The notes beneath the pieces are model-generated. The model saw nothing but the letters and a program-made list of their open reading frames with translations, did no database searches and was not told the origin of the DNA. A stretch of DNA of 64,000 nucleotides, from the NCBI GenBank assembly GCA_947454155.1, contig CANGIT010000010.1:62001-126000 (forward strand). Direction: 5' to 3'. The position numbers and the translations under genes are program-made. Below, piece by piece: positions 8,351 to 16,785 of this stretch. The stretch comes from Chitinophagaceae bacterium (lineage in GTDB: Bacteria > Bacteroidota > Bacteroidia > Chitinophagales > Chitinophagaceae). Every line of letters starts with the position of its first letter. Position 1 is the first letter of the stretch.

Positions 8351-9196
8351 ATGCTTAGCAACAAGAAAATCATATTCAACTTATCGAGCCTTTTAGGGCT
8401 TTGCCTTTTTGTGAATGTGGCTTTTGCTCAGGAAACACTGCCAAAAATAACTGTCAAAAACCTGAATGGAAAAATTGTTCTCAGCTGGTTGAATGTTTAT
8501 AAGAAACCCATTCAAAATATTCTTATCCAAAGGTCTTACGACAGTTTAAGGAATTTTTCTACTATCGGCACAGTATTAAATCCACTAAATACCGAAAATG
8601 GCTTTCCGGATGTAAGTCCCCCTTACAATAAAATGTACTATCGTTTGAATATCATTTTTGAAGGCGGTCAATATGAAATCGGCCCCTCAGCCCGTCCGGC
8701 AAAAGAAGTAGTTCCTTTGGAAGATTTTGACATCACCTATATTCCTGAAACTTCTATTCCGAAAGCTCTTATTACAGCGCCTCCTTCAATTAAAAATACG
8801 ACGTCAGACCTCACGCCTTCACTTCCCAAAAAAGAAGTGAATGTGAAAACAGAAATAAAGCCGGTAAAAAAAGACAAATCATCTTCATTAGACAGCCTCA
8901 CTGTTGCATCGCCAAAAAAAATTAATGAAACGGTATATCCCAGCAACAGAATTTTTGTCAGCAGATACAATACGGTTGTAATACAAATCGGTGAAACTGC
9001 TATAAAAAAATACACAGTGAAAATATTCGACGAAGCAGAGAAGCTGGTATTGGAATTAAAAAAGATTCCTGAAGATTATCTGATTTTAGAAAAGTCTAAT
9101 TTCCTTCATTCGGGATGGTACCGATTTGAGATTTACGAAGAGGGCATCATTTACGAAAAAAACAAGTTCTATATCGGCAAAGACAAAGCTCGATAA
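8351..9196 (+). CDS. Secreted protein with fibronectin III-like N-terminal domain, function unknown
   Basis: 281 residues from the ATG at 8351, which opens a clean signal peptide (MLSNKKIIFNLSSLLGLCLF...AFAQ). Residues about 25-100 look like a fibronectin type III or similar beta-sandwich (KITVKNLNGKIVLSWLN, ILIQRSYDSLRNF, YYRLNIIF). A Pro/Thr/Lys-rich linker follows, then a second beta-rich domain from about 190 (NRIFVSRYNTVVIQIGE, WYRFEIYEEG) that resembles the compact sorting or wrap-up domains of Bacteroidota surface proteins. No catalytic motif. It starts 47 bases after the PLP enzyme stop and may share its transcript. Confidence 0.75.
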   Translation: MLSNKKIIFNLSSLLGLCLFVNVAFAQETLPKITVKNLNGKIVLSWLNVYKKPIQNILIQRSYDSLRNFSTIGTVLNPLNTENGFPDVSPPYNKMYYRLNIIFEGGQYEIGPSARPAKEVVPLEDFDITYIPETSIPKALITAPPSIKNTTSDLTPSLPKKEVNVKTEIKPVKKDKSSSLDSLTVASPKKINETVYPSNRIFVSRYNTVVIQIGETAIKKYTVKIFDEAEKLVLELKKIPEDYLILEKSNFLHSGWYRFEIYEEGIIYEKNKFYIGKDKAR

Positions 9197-9204
9197 ACTT
9201 GCCC

Positions 9205-9918
9205 CTATACCATTTCGCAATTGAATATTTCGGCGAAGCCAGTGACAATTTTTTCTTTTACTTCTTCCAGGGGAATCATTCTTCCAAGTTCTTGTTGCAG
9301 TGAGGTCACTAGTTTATCCTGAATGCCACAGGGAATGATGTTTCCAAAATAACCCAGATCCGTATTGATATTGATGGCGAACCCATGCATGGTCACCCAT
9401 CTGCTACATCTTACGCCTATAGCGCATATTTTTCGTTCACGGCCTTTGATGCCGGCATCTATCCATACGCCTGTTTCGCCGACGCTTCTTTCGCCTTTGA
9501 TACCATACGCTGCAATCGTTCTGATGATCACTTCTTCCACATTTCTGAGGTACAAACCAATATCTGTTTTAAATTTCTCAAGATCCAAAATCGGATAACC
9601 AACAATTTGACCTGGTCCATGAAAAGTGATATCTCCTCCCCTGTTGGTATGAAAAAATGCAATACCTTTTTCCGCCAACTGCTCATCAGACAATAATACA
9701 TTTGAGATATCACCGCTTTTACCTAAAGTATACACCGGCGGATGCTCACAAAACACCAAATGATTTTCAGTGGGCAACATCAATGGCTCATGATCTATCC
9801 CCTCCTGCCTGGCTTTGGTCTTAATGGCAACATTGGCGTTCAACAATTCTTCCTGCCTGTCCCAAGCAGTACGATAATCAACAATTCCCCAGTCTTTTAC
9901 TTGCACCTGTTGCTTCAC
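9205..9918 (-). CDS. lipB: Lipoyl(octanoyl) transferase
   Basis: Transfers octanoate from acyl carrier protein to lipoyl domains; works with LipA, encoded at 37886. Motifs: LVFCEHPPVYTLGKSGD, TNRGGDITFHGPGQIVGYPI (substrate loop), RKICAIGVR (catalytic Lys), HGFAININTDLGYFGNIIPCGI (catalytic Cys). The open frame extends to a TTG at 9936, but the perfect -7 element at 9934-9941 covers that TTG, so the GTG at 9918 (MKQQVQVKDWG, 237 residues) is the better start. Divergent from rluD. Confidence 0.92.
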   Translation of the reverse strand: MKQQVQVKDWGIVDYRTAWDRQEELLNANVAIKTKARQEGIDHEPLMLPTENHLVFCEHPPVYTLGKSGDISNVLLSDEQLAEKGIAFFHTNRGGDITFHGPGQIVGYPILDLEKFKTDIGLYLRNVEEVIIRTIAAYGIKGERSVGETGVWIDAGIKGRERKICAIGVRCSRWVTMHGFAININTDLGYFGNIIPCGIQDKLVTSLQQELGRMIPLEEVKEKIVTGFAEIFNCEMV

Positions 9919-9933
9919 AATATTTATTTTGCC

Positions 9934-9941
9934 CAAAATTA
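9934..9941 (-). promoter_or_regulatory. -7 element of lipB
   Basis: Minus-strand TAATTTTG, an exact TAnnTTTG match, 15 bases upstream of the GTG at 9918. It decides the start, because the alternative TTG lies inside it. Confidence 0.55.
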
Positions 9942-9972
9942 CAGATTAATGAATCGATGCAGCAGGGTTTTG

Positions 9973-9980
9973 TAAATTTG
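9973..9980 (+). promoter_or_regulatory. -7 element of rluD
   Basis: TAAATTTG, an exact TAnnTTTG match, 44 bases before the ATG at 10025. With the lipB element it makes a compact divergent promoter of under 50 bases. Confidence 0.5.
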
Positions 9981-10024
9981 CCGACGGTCAATATGGTTTG
10001 ACCTCATTAACGCTAAAGTCAAAC

Positions 10025-11080
10025 ATGTTGAGCAATACAATCCCCGATAACGAATTTCAGGAACAAGAAGAGCTGTTTGAACGACTGGCCCTGGTGATAG
10101 ACAAGGGCCAGGAGCCACTTCGAATCGACAAGTTTCTGATGGCAAGAATAGAAGGCGCTACCCGCAACAAAATTCAGCAGTCAATTGAAAACGATCAGGT
10201 ACTGGTCAATGAAAAGCCGGTAAAAAGCAATTACAAAATAAAGGCCGGAGATAAAGTGGTGGTATACGATACCTATGATCCTGAGACTTCCGACATCGAG
10301 CCACAGGACATCCCCTTGGATATCATTTATGAAGATGACGATTTGTTTGTGATCAACAAACCGGTGGGTATGGTCGTTCATCCCGGCAGCGGCAATCCAG
10401 ACCGCACCTTACTGAATGCCGCGGCCTTTCATTTGAAAAAACAATATCCAGATCTCGATGACAGTGTACTGCCCCGTTATGGTTTGGTGCATCGCATTGA
10501 TAAGAATACCAGCGGACTGATGGTGATGGCCAAAACACAAAAAGCCATGAGCGATCTGGCCAAGCAGTTTTTCGACCACAGTGTCCACCGTAGATACGTG
10601 GCTGTGGTTTGGGGAAATTTTGAAGAAGAAAGCGGAACCATTATCGCTCACGTGGGCCGTCATCAAAGATTCAGGAAATTATTCACGGCCTATCCCGATG
10701 GTGAATTTGGGAAGGATGCCATCACGCACTATAAAGTATTGGAAAAATTCAACTATGTCACCCTGGTGGAATGTCGTTTGGAAACCGGCAGAACGCATCA
10801 GATTCGTGTGCACATGCAGTATATCGGCCACCCTTTGTTCAATGATGATTTTTACGGTGGCGACAGAATTGTAAAAGGTACTGTGTATACCAAATACAAA
10901 CAATTTGTAGACAACTGCTTCAACATCTGCCCACGTCAAGCCTTACACGCCCGAGAACTGGGCTTTGTCCATCCCACCACAAAAGAGAAAATGCTGTTCA
11001 GCAGTGAATTGCCCGAAGACATGAGTACATTGGTGGAAAAATGGCGTAAATACAGCCAGTTCAGAAATGCGGAAGATTAA
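10025..11080 (+). CDS. rluD: RluA/RluD family 23S rRNA pseudouridine synthase
   Basis: 351 residues. An S4 RNA-binding domain (LRIDKFLMARIEGATRNKIQ...VNEKPVKSNYKIKAGDKVVV) precedes the catalytic domain with LVHRIDKNTSGLMVMAKT, whose Asp is the universal pseudouridine synthase nucleophile, and the ETGRTHQIRVHMQYIGHPLFND motif. RluD modifies helix 69 of 23S rRNA; RluA-type specificity cannot be excluded. ATG at 10025 is favoured over a TTG at 9998. The 3' end overlaps the convergent gene by four bases. Confidence 0.9.
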   Translation: MLSNTIPDNEFQEQEELFERLALVIDKGQEPLRIDKFLMARIEGATRNKIQQSIENDQVLVNEKPVKSNYKIKAGDKVVVYDTYDPETSDIEPQDIPLDIIYEDDDLFVINKPVGMVVHPGSGNPDRTLLNAAAFHLKKQYPDLDDSVLPRYGLVHRIDKNTSGLMVMAKTQKAMSDLAKQFFDHSVHRRYVAVVWGNFEEESGTIIAHVGRHQRFRKLFTAYPDGEFGKDAITHYKVLEKFNYVTLVECRLETGRTHQIRVHMQYIGHPLFNDDFYGGDRIVKGTVYTKYKQFVDNCFNICPRQALHARELGFVHPTTKEKMLFSSELPEDMSTLVEKWRKYSQFRNAED

Positions 11081-12015
11081 TGATCTCCTGTGTTGAAGTT
11101 GAATAAAGTGGCGGTAAAAACGCCTCGTTCCCTTTTCTTAAACATCACTTTCCAGTCGCCTACATAACGAATAAGTGAAGGCACAAGCCATCCATTGGCA
11201 TGCGTCATCTCCACTTCCATCCGCACATTGAAATCGTATAGACCAGCTTCGTAGCTTAGTGAATAATTTCTTGCGAGCACTTCATTGGAAGTAGCGTCAA
11301 ACCAGGTTTTCATTTCATCTATCACCACTTCATCTTTAAAGGCAGGATTTACTTTTTGGTAAAAAACCAGGCATTCTTTTCCCTGAAATATTTCCTGGTC
11401 AATAACAAGGTCATATTTATCCAAAAGACGATCTTCGAAAATAGCGGTCTTTCCGCTGATCATGGGCAATCCTTCAATTCTTTGTCCGGGATTGAAAAAT
11501 AGTTTCTTCAATTGAATCTTGTGCTTATCAATTCCGGAAAGACCATCTGCCGTAAAGCCCTCATTGGTCACGATATTATTTTCGTTGCATACTTTTCCTG
11601 AAGTAAAGAACAAAGAAGCATACATGGCAGCGGTGTAATAATTAAATCTGCCTTTGTCATCATAAATATCACCCCCATGCTGTTCCTCTATCACCTCCAT
11701 TGTTCTGCAATGTTGTTGGCGGTGTTGCATGGTTTTGCTGTGAAGAAATCCTTTGTTGCCTCCTTTTTTATCCAGCATACGAATATCATTGATAGCGGTA
11801 TAACCCAATATCCTCAGATTTTTAAAAGCCTTGTAAAAACTGGAGTCGTTTTGAATTTTCTGAATAAAAGCGGAAGCATCTACTTTAGCACCAACCACCA
11901 CCGGAGTCATGGTGACATAATGTTTGTTCCATTGTACCGTATCTTTCTGGGCAAAGAGTTTGAGGTTTGTAAAAATAAAAAACATCAATATCCCAGTTCC
12001 TCTAACCATAGTCAT
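11077..12015 (-). CDS. Secreted protein of unknown function, possibly LolA-like fold
   Basis: 312 residues with a signal peptide (MTMVRGTGILMFFIFTNLKLFAQ). The body is beta-rich; the C-terminal half (KTWFDATSNEVLARNYSLSY, then GLYDFNVRMEVEMTHANGW) looks like the curved sheet of lipoprotein-carrier-like (LolA/LppX-type) proteins, but this is only a resemblance. No catalytic motif and no GLPGLI signature. Its ATG overlaps the stop of the deformylase gene by one base (TAATG), so the two are co-translated. A second ATG at 12009 is also possible. Confidence 0.75.
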   Translation of the reverse strand: MTMVRGTGILMFFIFTNLKLFAQKDTVQWNKHYVTMTPVVVGAKVDASAFIQKIQNDSSFYKAFKNLRILGYTAINDIRMLDKKGGNKGFLHSKTMQHRQQHCRTMEVIEEQHGGDIYDDKGRFNYYTAAMYASLFFTSGKVCNENNIVTNEGFTADGLSGIDKHKIQLKKLFFNPGQRIEGLPMISGKTAIFEDRLLDKYDLVIDQEIFQGKECLVFYQKVNPAFKDEVVIDEMKTWFDATSNEVLARNYSLSYEAGLYDFNVRMEVEMTHANGWLVPSLIRYVGDWKVMFKKRERGVFTATLFNFNTGDH

Positions 12016-12593
12016 TATTTTGGAAATGACATGCGGTAATCTACCCTAATTTTTCCTTTGCTGATATCCTCCAATTTTCTTTTCATCAACGTACGTTTCA
12101 ATGCAGAAATATGGTCGATAAACAATTTACCGTCAATGTGATCATATTCGTGCAAAATTACGCGGGCAGTGATACCATTGAATGTTTTGCGATGGGCATT
12201 GAAATTTTCGTCCATAAAATCCAAGGTCACTTCCTGGTGACGAAGGATATCCTCACGAATTTTGGGTATGCTCAAACAGCCTTCGTTATAACTCCATTTT
12301 TCGCCACTTAATTCTACGATATGCGCATTGATGAAAACACCTTTATAGCCGGGCTCATCGGGATAAACGTCCGCTTCATCATCATCCAGATTTTCGAAAA
12401 TCTGCTGACTGTCCATCACAAACAAGCGAATACTTTTGTTGATTTGAGGAGCTGCCAAGCCAACACCATTGCTCTGGTACATGGTTTCCCACATGTTGGC
12501 GATGAGTTTATCTAGATCGGGATATTGCGCATCGATATCCTGCGCCACCTGCCTTAACACCGGCGAACCATAAGCTACGATCGGAAGAAACAT
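12015..12593 (-). CDS. def: Peptide deformylase
   Basis: Metalloenzyme removing the N-formyl group from nascent proteins. 192 residues with all three family motifs: GVGLAAPQ (motif I), EGCLSIP (motif II, metal-binding Cys) and HEYDHIDG (motif III, HExxH-type). The insertion after motif I (ENLDDDEADVYPDEPGYKG) is typical of Bacteroidota deformylases. The gene heads a two-gene unit with the secreted protein downstream. Confidence 0.95.
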   Translation of the reverse strand: MFLPIVAYGSPVLRQVAQDIDAQYPDLDKLIANMWETMYQSNGVGLAAPQINKSIRLFVMDSQQIFENLDDDEADVYPDEPGYKGVFINAHIVELSGEKWSYNEGCLSIPKIREDILRHQEVTLDFMDENFNAHRKTFNGITARVILHEYDHIDGKLFIDHISALKRTLMKRKLEDISKGKIRVDYRMSFPK

Positions 12594-12633
12594 ATTGAAA
12601 ATTTAGAGTTGTAAAGGTAATGTTTGTTCTGCC

Positions 12634-12690
12634 TTTGTTGTTTATTGTTTATTGTTTATTGTTTGTTGTTTGTTGTTTGTTGTTTGTTTG
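12634..12690. repeat. Heptamer array, TTTRTTG, eight units
   Basis: Eight consecutive 7-bp units read TTTGTTG or TTTATTG without a break. It lies between the def start (12593) and the ruvX stop (12826); this 232-base gap also holds the octamer array at 12797-12828 and, between them, nonamer-like words such as AATATGCTA on the minus strand. Confidence 0.9.
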
Positions 12691-12796
12691 GCGTTCGGCT
12701 TAAAAATTATTTGGTGCTAAGAATTAAATATTAGTAACACCCATCAAATTTCATTATCAATTCAGCATTTTAGCATATTAACATAATTCAAAATTT

Positions 12797-12828
12797 TCAA
12801 ATCACCAGATCATCAAATCGTCAAATCA
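12797..12828 (-). repeat. Octamer array beginning at the ruvX stop codon, TGATTTGA x4
   Basis: Read on the minus strand from 12828: TGATTTGA, CGATTTGA, TGATCTGG, TGATTTGA. The first TGA is the ruvX stop codon. The same unit starts at the stop codons of the receptor gene (31111) and mutS2 (50400). Confidence 0.9.
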
Positions 12829-13236
12829 GTTCCTTCCCATATATTCCTGCAACATGATGGTGGCGGCAATTTCATCCACAAGCTTTTTATCTCTTCGTTC
12901 TTTTTTCTTTAGTCCCATTTCAAGCATGGCGGCTTTAGCCATTTTAGATGTAAATCTTTCATCAACTTCTTTCAAAGGCATGTGGGGAAATTCTTTTTGA
13001 ATGGCAGCAATGGCCTTTCTTACCAACGGTGTACCATGCGTATCCGACTCATCCCAATTGACTGGCATTCCAATAATGATCAATTCCACAGGCTCTGCAG
13101 AAAAATACTTTTTTAAAAAAGGAATCAACTCCTTCGATTCGATCGTAGTGAGACCTGTGGCAATGATCTGCAAAGGATCGGTAACAGCGATGCCAGTCCT
13201 TTTACCTCCATAATCTATTGCCATTATTCTTGCCAT
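12826..13236 (-). CDS. ruvX: Putative pre-16S rRNA nuclease / Holliday junction resolvase-like YqgF
   Basis: 136-residue RNase H-fold protein. MAIDYGGKRTGIAVTD contains the first catalytic Asp; IIIGMPVNWDESD the second strand; EVDERFTSKMA and KKLVDEIAATIMLQEY the later acidic residues. The family is implicated in 16S rRNA 5' maturation. The ATG overlaps the stop of the upstream prenyltransferase by one base. The stop codon is the first triplet of a TGATTTGA repeat array. Confidence 0.92.
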   Translation of the reverse strand: MARIMAIDYGGKRTGIAVTDPLQIIATGLTTIESKELIPFLKKYFSAEPVELIIIGMPVNWDESDTHGTPLVRKAIAAIQKEFPHMPLKEVDERFTSKMAKAAMLEMGLKKKERRDKKLVDEIAATIMLQEYMGRN

Positions 13237-14147
13237 TATTGCAGATGATTAACATGTAAAATAATATCACTGATCACAAATACTGCGAATACAACAGAAG
13301 CAATGCCATTGGCTGTCATAAAAGCTATGTTTACTTTACTCAAGTCATCTGATTTCACCAATGTATGCTGATAAAAAAGCATGCTGCAGAACAACACAGC
13401 GCCTATCCAATACCAAACACCGAAACCGGCCTGCCAGCCTGCCAATAAAACCAATAATCCACAGACGATATGCAATAACACAGATAAACGCAAGGCATTT
13501 TTTTTACCTAAGAAAACAGGAATAGAATGCAATTGCAACGAACGGTCGAAGGTTTCGTCTTGCATGGCATAGATGATATCAAATCCACTCACCCAAAACA
13601 TGACGACAACAGCAAAAAGTAACGGCAGCCAATGAAAGACTCCGGTGACCGCCAGAAATGCTCCTATCGGCGCCAAACTCAATCCTAATCCCAGCACCAA
13701 ATGACAAAGGGCTGTAAACCTTTTTGTATAGCTATAAAACAAAACAACAAAAAGCGCCACAAAACTCAGGTAAAAACAAAGCTTGTTGATCAAAAGTGTA
13801 CAGGCTACAAATAAAGCAGACATGATAACAGTGAACAATAAAGCATGATTGGCTTTGATAATACCCGAAGGAATTTCCCTGATAGCTGTTCTGTTGTTTT
13901 GCGCATCGAAATGACGATCGAGGTAACGATTAAACGCCATTGCCGCGCTTCTGGCAAATACCATGCACAATACCACCAGCAAAAAAAGTATCCACATGCT
14001 TTCCGACTCCGGCATCGAATTCGCAACTCCTGACAATTGTTTGATATTATACACCCAGCCTAAAAAGAAACCAATCATAGCGAAGGGCATAGCAAAAATG
14101 GTATGTGAGAATTTGATTAAAGAAAGATATTTTTTTACAACGGACAT
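13236..14147 (-). CDS. UbiA-family prenyltransferase, MqnP-like (menaquinone synthesis)
   Basis: 303-residue integral membrane enzyme with about eight to nine hydrophobic segments. The two prenyl-diphosphate motifs are present: NRYLDRHFDAQNNRT (NxxxD type) and DIIYAMQDETFDR (DxxYAxQD). This second motif and the absence of quinone genes nearby fit the 4-hydroxybenzoate-like transferase of the futalosine menaquinone pathway. It is probably co-transcribed with ruvX, with which it overlaps by one base. Confidence 0.85.
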   Translation of the reverse strand: MSVVKKYLSLIKFSHTIFAMPFAMIGFFLGWVYNIKQLSGVANSMPESESMWILFLLVVLCMVFARSAAMAFNRYLDRHFDAQNNRTAIREIPSGIIKANHALLFTVIMSALFVACTLLINKLCFYLSFVALFVVLFYSYTKRFTALCHLVLGLGLSLAPIGAFLAVTGVFHWLPLLFAVVVMFWVSGFDIIYAMQDETFDRSLQLHSIPVFLGKKNALRLSVLLHIVCGLLVLLAGWQAGFGVWYWIGAVLFCSMLFYQHTLVKSDDLSKVNIAFMTANGIASVVFAVFVISDIILHVNHLQ

Positions 14148-14242
14148 TGGGAGTTTTGGAAGTTTACTGGTTTACAGGTTTAAGGGTTTATTTATTCTGA
14201 TTTTACATTCTACACCCGCCTCTTTGAGTCGAGAAAATTTTA

Positions 14243-14258
14243 CCCCGAAGTATCGGGG
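14243..14258. repeat. Short palindrome CCCCGA-AGTA-TCGGGG
   Basis: Six-base perfect arms with a four-base loop, no T-run after it, directly adjoining the heptamer array downstream of trmH. It resembles small dispersed palindromes rather than a terminator. Confidence 0.6.
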
Positions 14259-14262
14259 CAGG

Positions 14263-14297
14263 CATTTTACATTCTACATTTTATATTCTACATTCTA
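14263..14297 (-). repeat. Heptamer array beginning at the trmH stop codon, TAGAATG x5
   Basis: Minus strand from 14297: TAGAATG, TAGAATA, TAAAATG, TAGAATG, TAAAATG. The first TAG is the trmH stop. Two further units occur around 14200-14215. Stop triplets appear in all three frames within 17 bases. Confidence 0.9.
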
Positions 14298-14834
14298 TCC
14301 CCCATTCTTCATCCTTGTTCTGATGATTTCCCACAGCACCACGCCCGCGGCTGTAGCCACGTTGAGCGAATGCTTCATGCCCAACTGAGGAATTTCAATG
14401 CAACCATCACAAAGCTGAATCGTTTCTTGCTCAACACCGGTGACTTCATTTCCAAAGAGCACCGCTATTTTTTCATGAGCATCAAAATGAGCTTGTTCCA
14501 AAAACAGACTACCTTTTACCTGTTCAACAGCAAGTACTTTATAGCCATTGGATTTCAGTTGTTCGATAGCAAGACGGGCATTGGAAAAATGTTGCCAGGC
14601 AACCGTATCTTCAGCACCTAAAGCCGTTTTACGAATTTCTTTATGTGGTGGGAAAGGTGAATAACCGGTGATATAGATAGCTTCGAGCAAGAAAGCATCG
14701 GCTGTACGAAAAACGCTGCCCACGTTGTAAGCACTGCGAATATTTTCGAGCACAGCAACAACCGGCGTTTTCTCAGATCTTCTGAATTCCTCGGGCGACA
14801 AGCGATTCAGCTCATCCATGCTTAATTTCTGCAT
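14295..14834 (-). CDS. SpoU/TrmH family RNA 2'-O-methyltransferase
   Basis: 179-residue SPOUT methyltransferase using S-adenosylmethionine. Motif 1 LENIRSAYNVGSVFRTADAF, motif 2 VLFGNEVTGV and motif 3 IPQLGMKHSLNVATAAGVV are all present, so the SAM knot is complete. There is no N-terminal substrate domain, so it resembles the short tRNA-type members; the target RNA cannot be named. The ATG at 14834 sits four bases after a perfect -7 element, suggesting leaderless mRNA. The stop is the first triplet of a heptamer array. Confidence 0.88.
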   Translation of the reverse strand: MQKLSMDELNRLSPEEFRRSEKTPVVAVLENIRSAYNVGSVFRTADAFLLEAIYITGYSPFPPHKEIRKTALGAEDTVAWQHFSNARLAIEQLKSNGYKVLAVEQVKGSLFLEQAHFDAHEKIAVLFGNEVTGVEQETIQLCDGCIEIPQLGMKHSLNVATAAGVVLWEIIRTRMKNGG

Positions 14835-14838
14835 GGGG

Positions 14839-14846
14839 CAAAATTA
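14839..14846 (-). promoter_or_regulatory. -7 element of trmH, possibly leaderless
   Basis: Minus-strand TAATTTTG followed by CCCC and the ATG. Identical in sequence and spacing to the element in front of the shikimate operon at 4229. Confidence 0.5.
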
Positions 14847-14876
14847 ACGAAAATGACAGGAACCTGAAGCCTAATT

Positions 14877-16535
<1,659 letters not shown>

Positions 16536-16602
16536 TTATTGTTTACCTATTGAAATCTGAAAGCTGACGTTAACACTATCTGCGTTATCCAATACATAGC
16601 AT

Positions 16603-16619
16603 TACAATGAAGCATTGTA
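16603..16619. repeat. Inverted repeat upstream of pyrG
   Basis: TACAATG-AAG-CATTGTA, perfect seven-base arms around three bases, 83 bases before the pyrG start. Could be an operator; no other evidence. The rest of 16521-16785 is A/T-rich with nothing recognisable except the hairpin at 16731. Confidence 0.4.
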
Positions 16620-16730
16620 TTGAAAAAAATACGCCGACCAATATCAGTCGTGCCCAGCAATCAAACAAAAAAGGTGAAAATTAATGACCGAAGAATGTAA
16701 AAAATCCTAGAGGTCGTGTAAAGATAGGAT

Positions 16731-16767
16731 GAATTTCCGGCCTCCAAAAAAAAGAGACCGGAAATTC
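16731..16767 (-). terminator. Hairpin downstream of purL, weak terminator candidate
   Basis: Perfect ten-base arms GAATTTCCGG and CCGGAAATTC with a 17-base loop, starting 19 bases after the purL stop. On the minus strand the T-runs lie before the stem and in the loop, not after it, so it is not a standard intrinsic terminator. Confidence 0.45.
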
Positions 16768-16785
16768 AAAAAAAAATTAGGCATT

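Noticed and set aside
12634..12828. CRISPR array
   Set aside because: Units are 7-9 bp with no unique spacers, and no cas gene is present.
14155..14297. Insertion-sequence remnant downstream of trmH
   Set aside because: No transposase fragment or long terminal inverted repeats; only short-period repeats and a 16-base palindrome.
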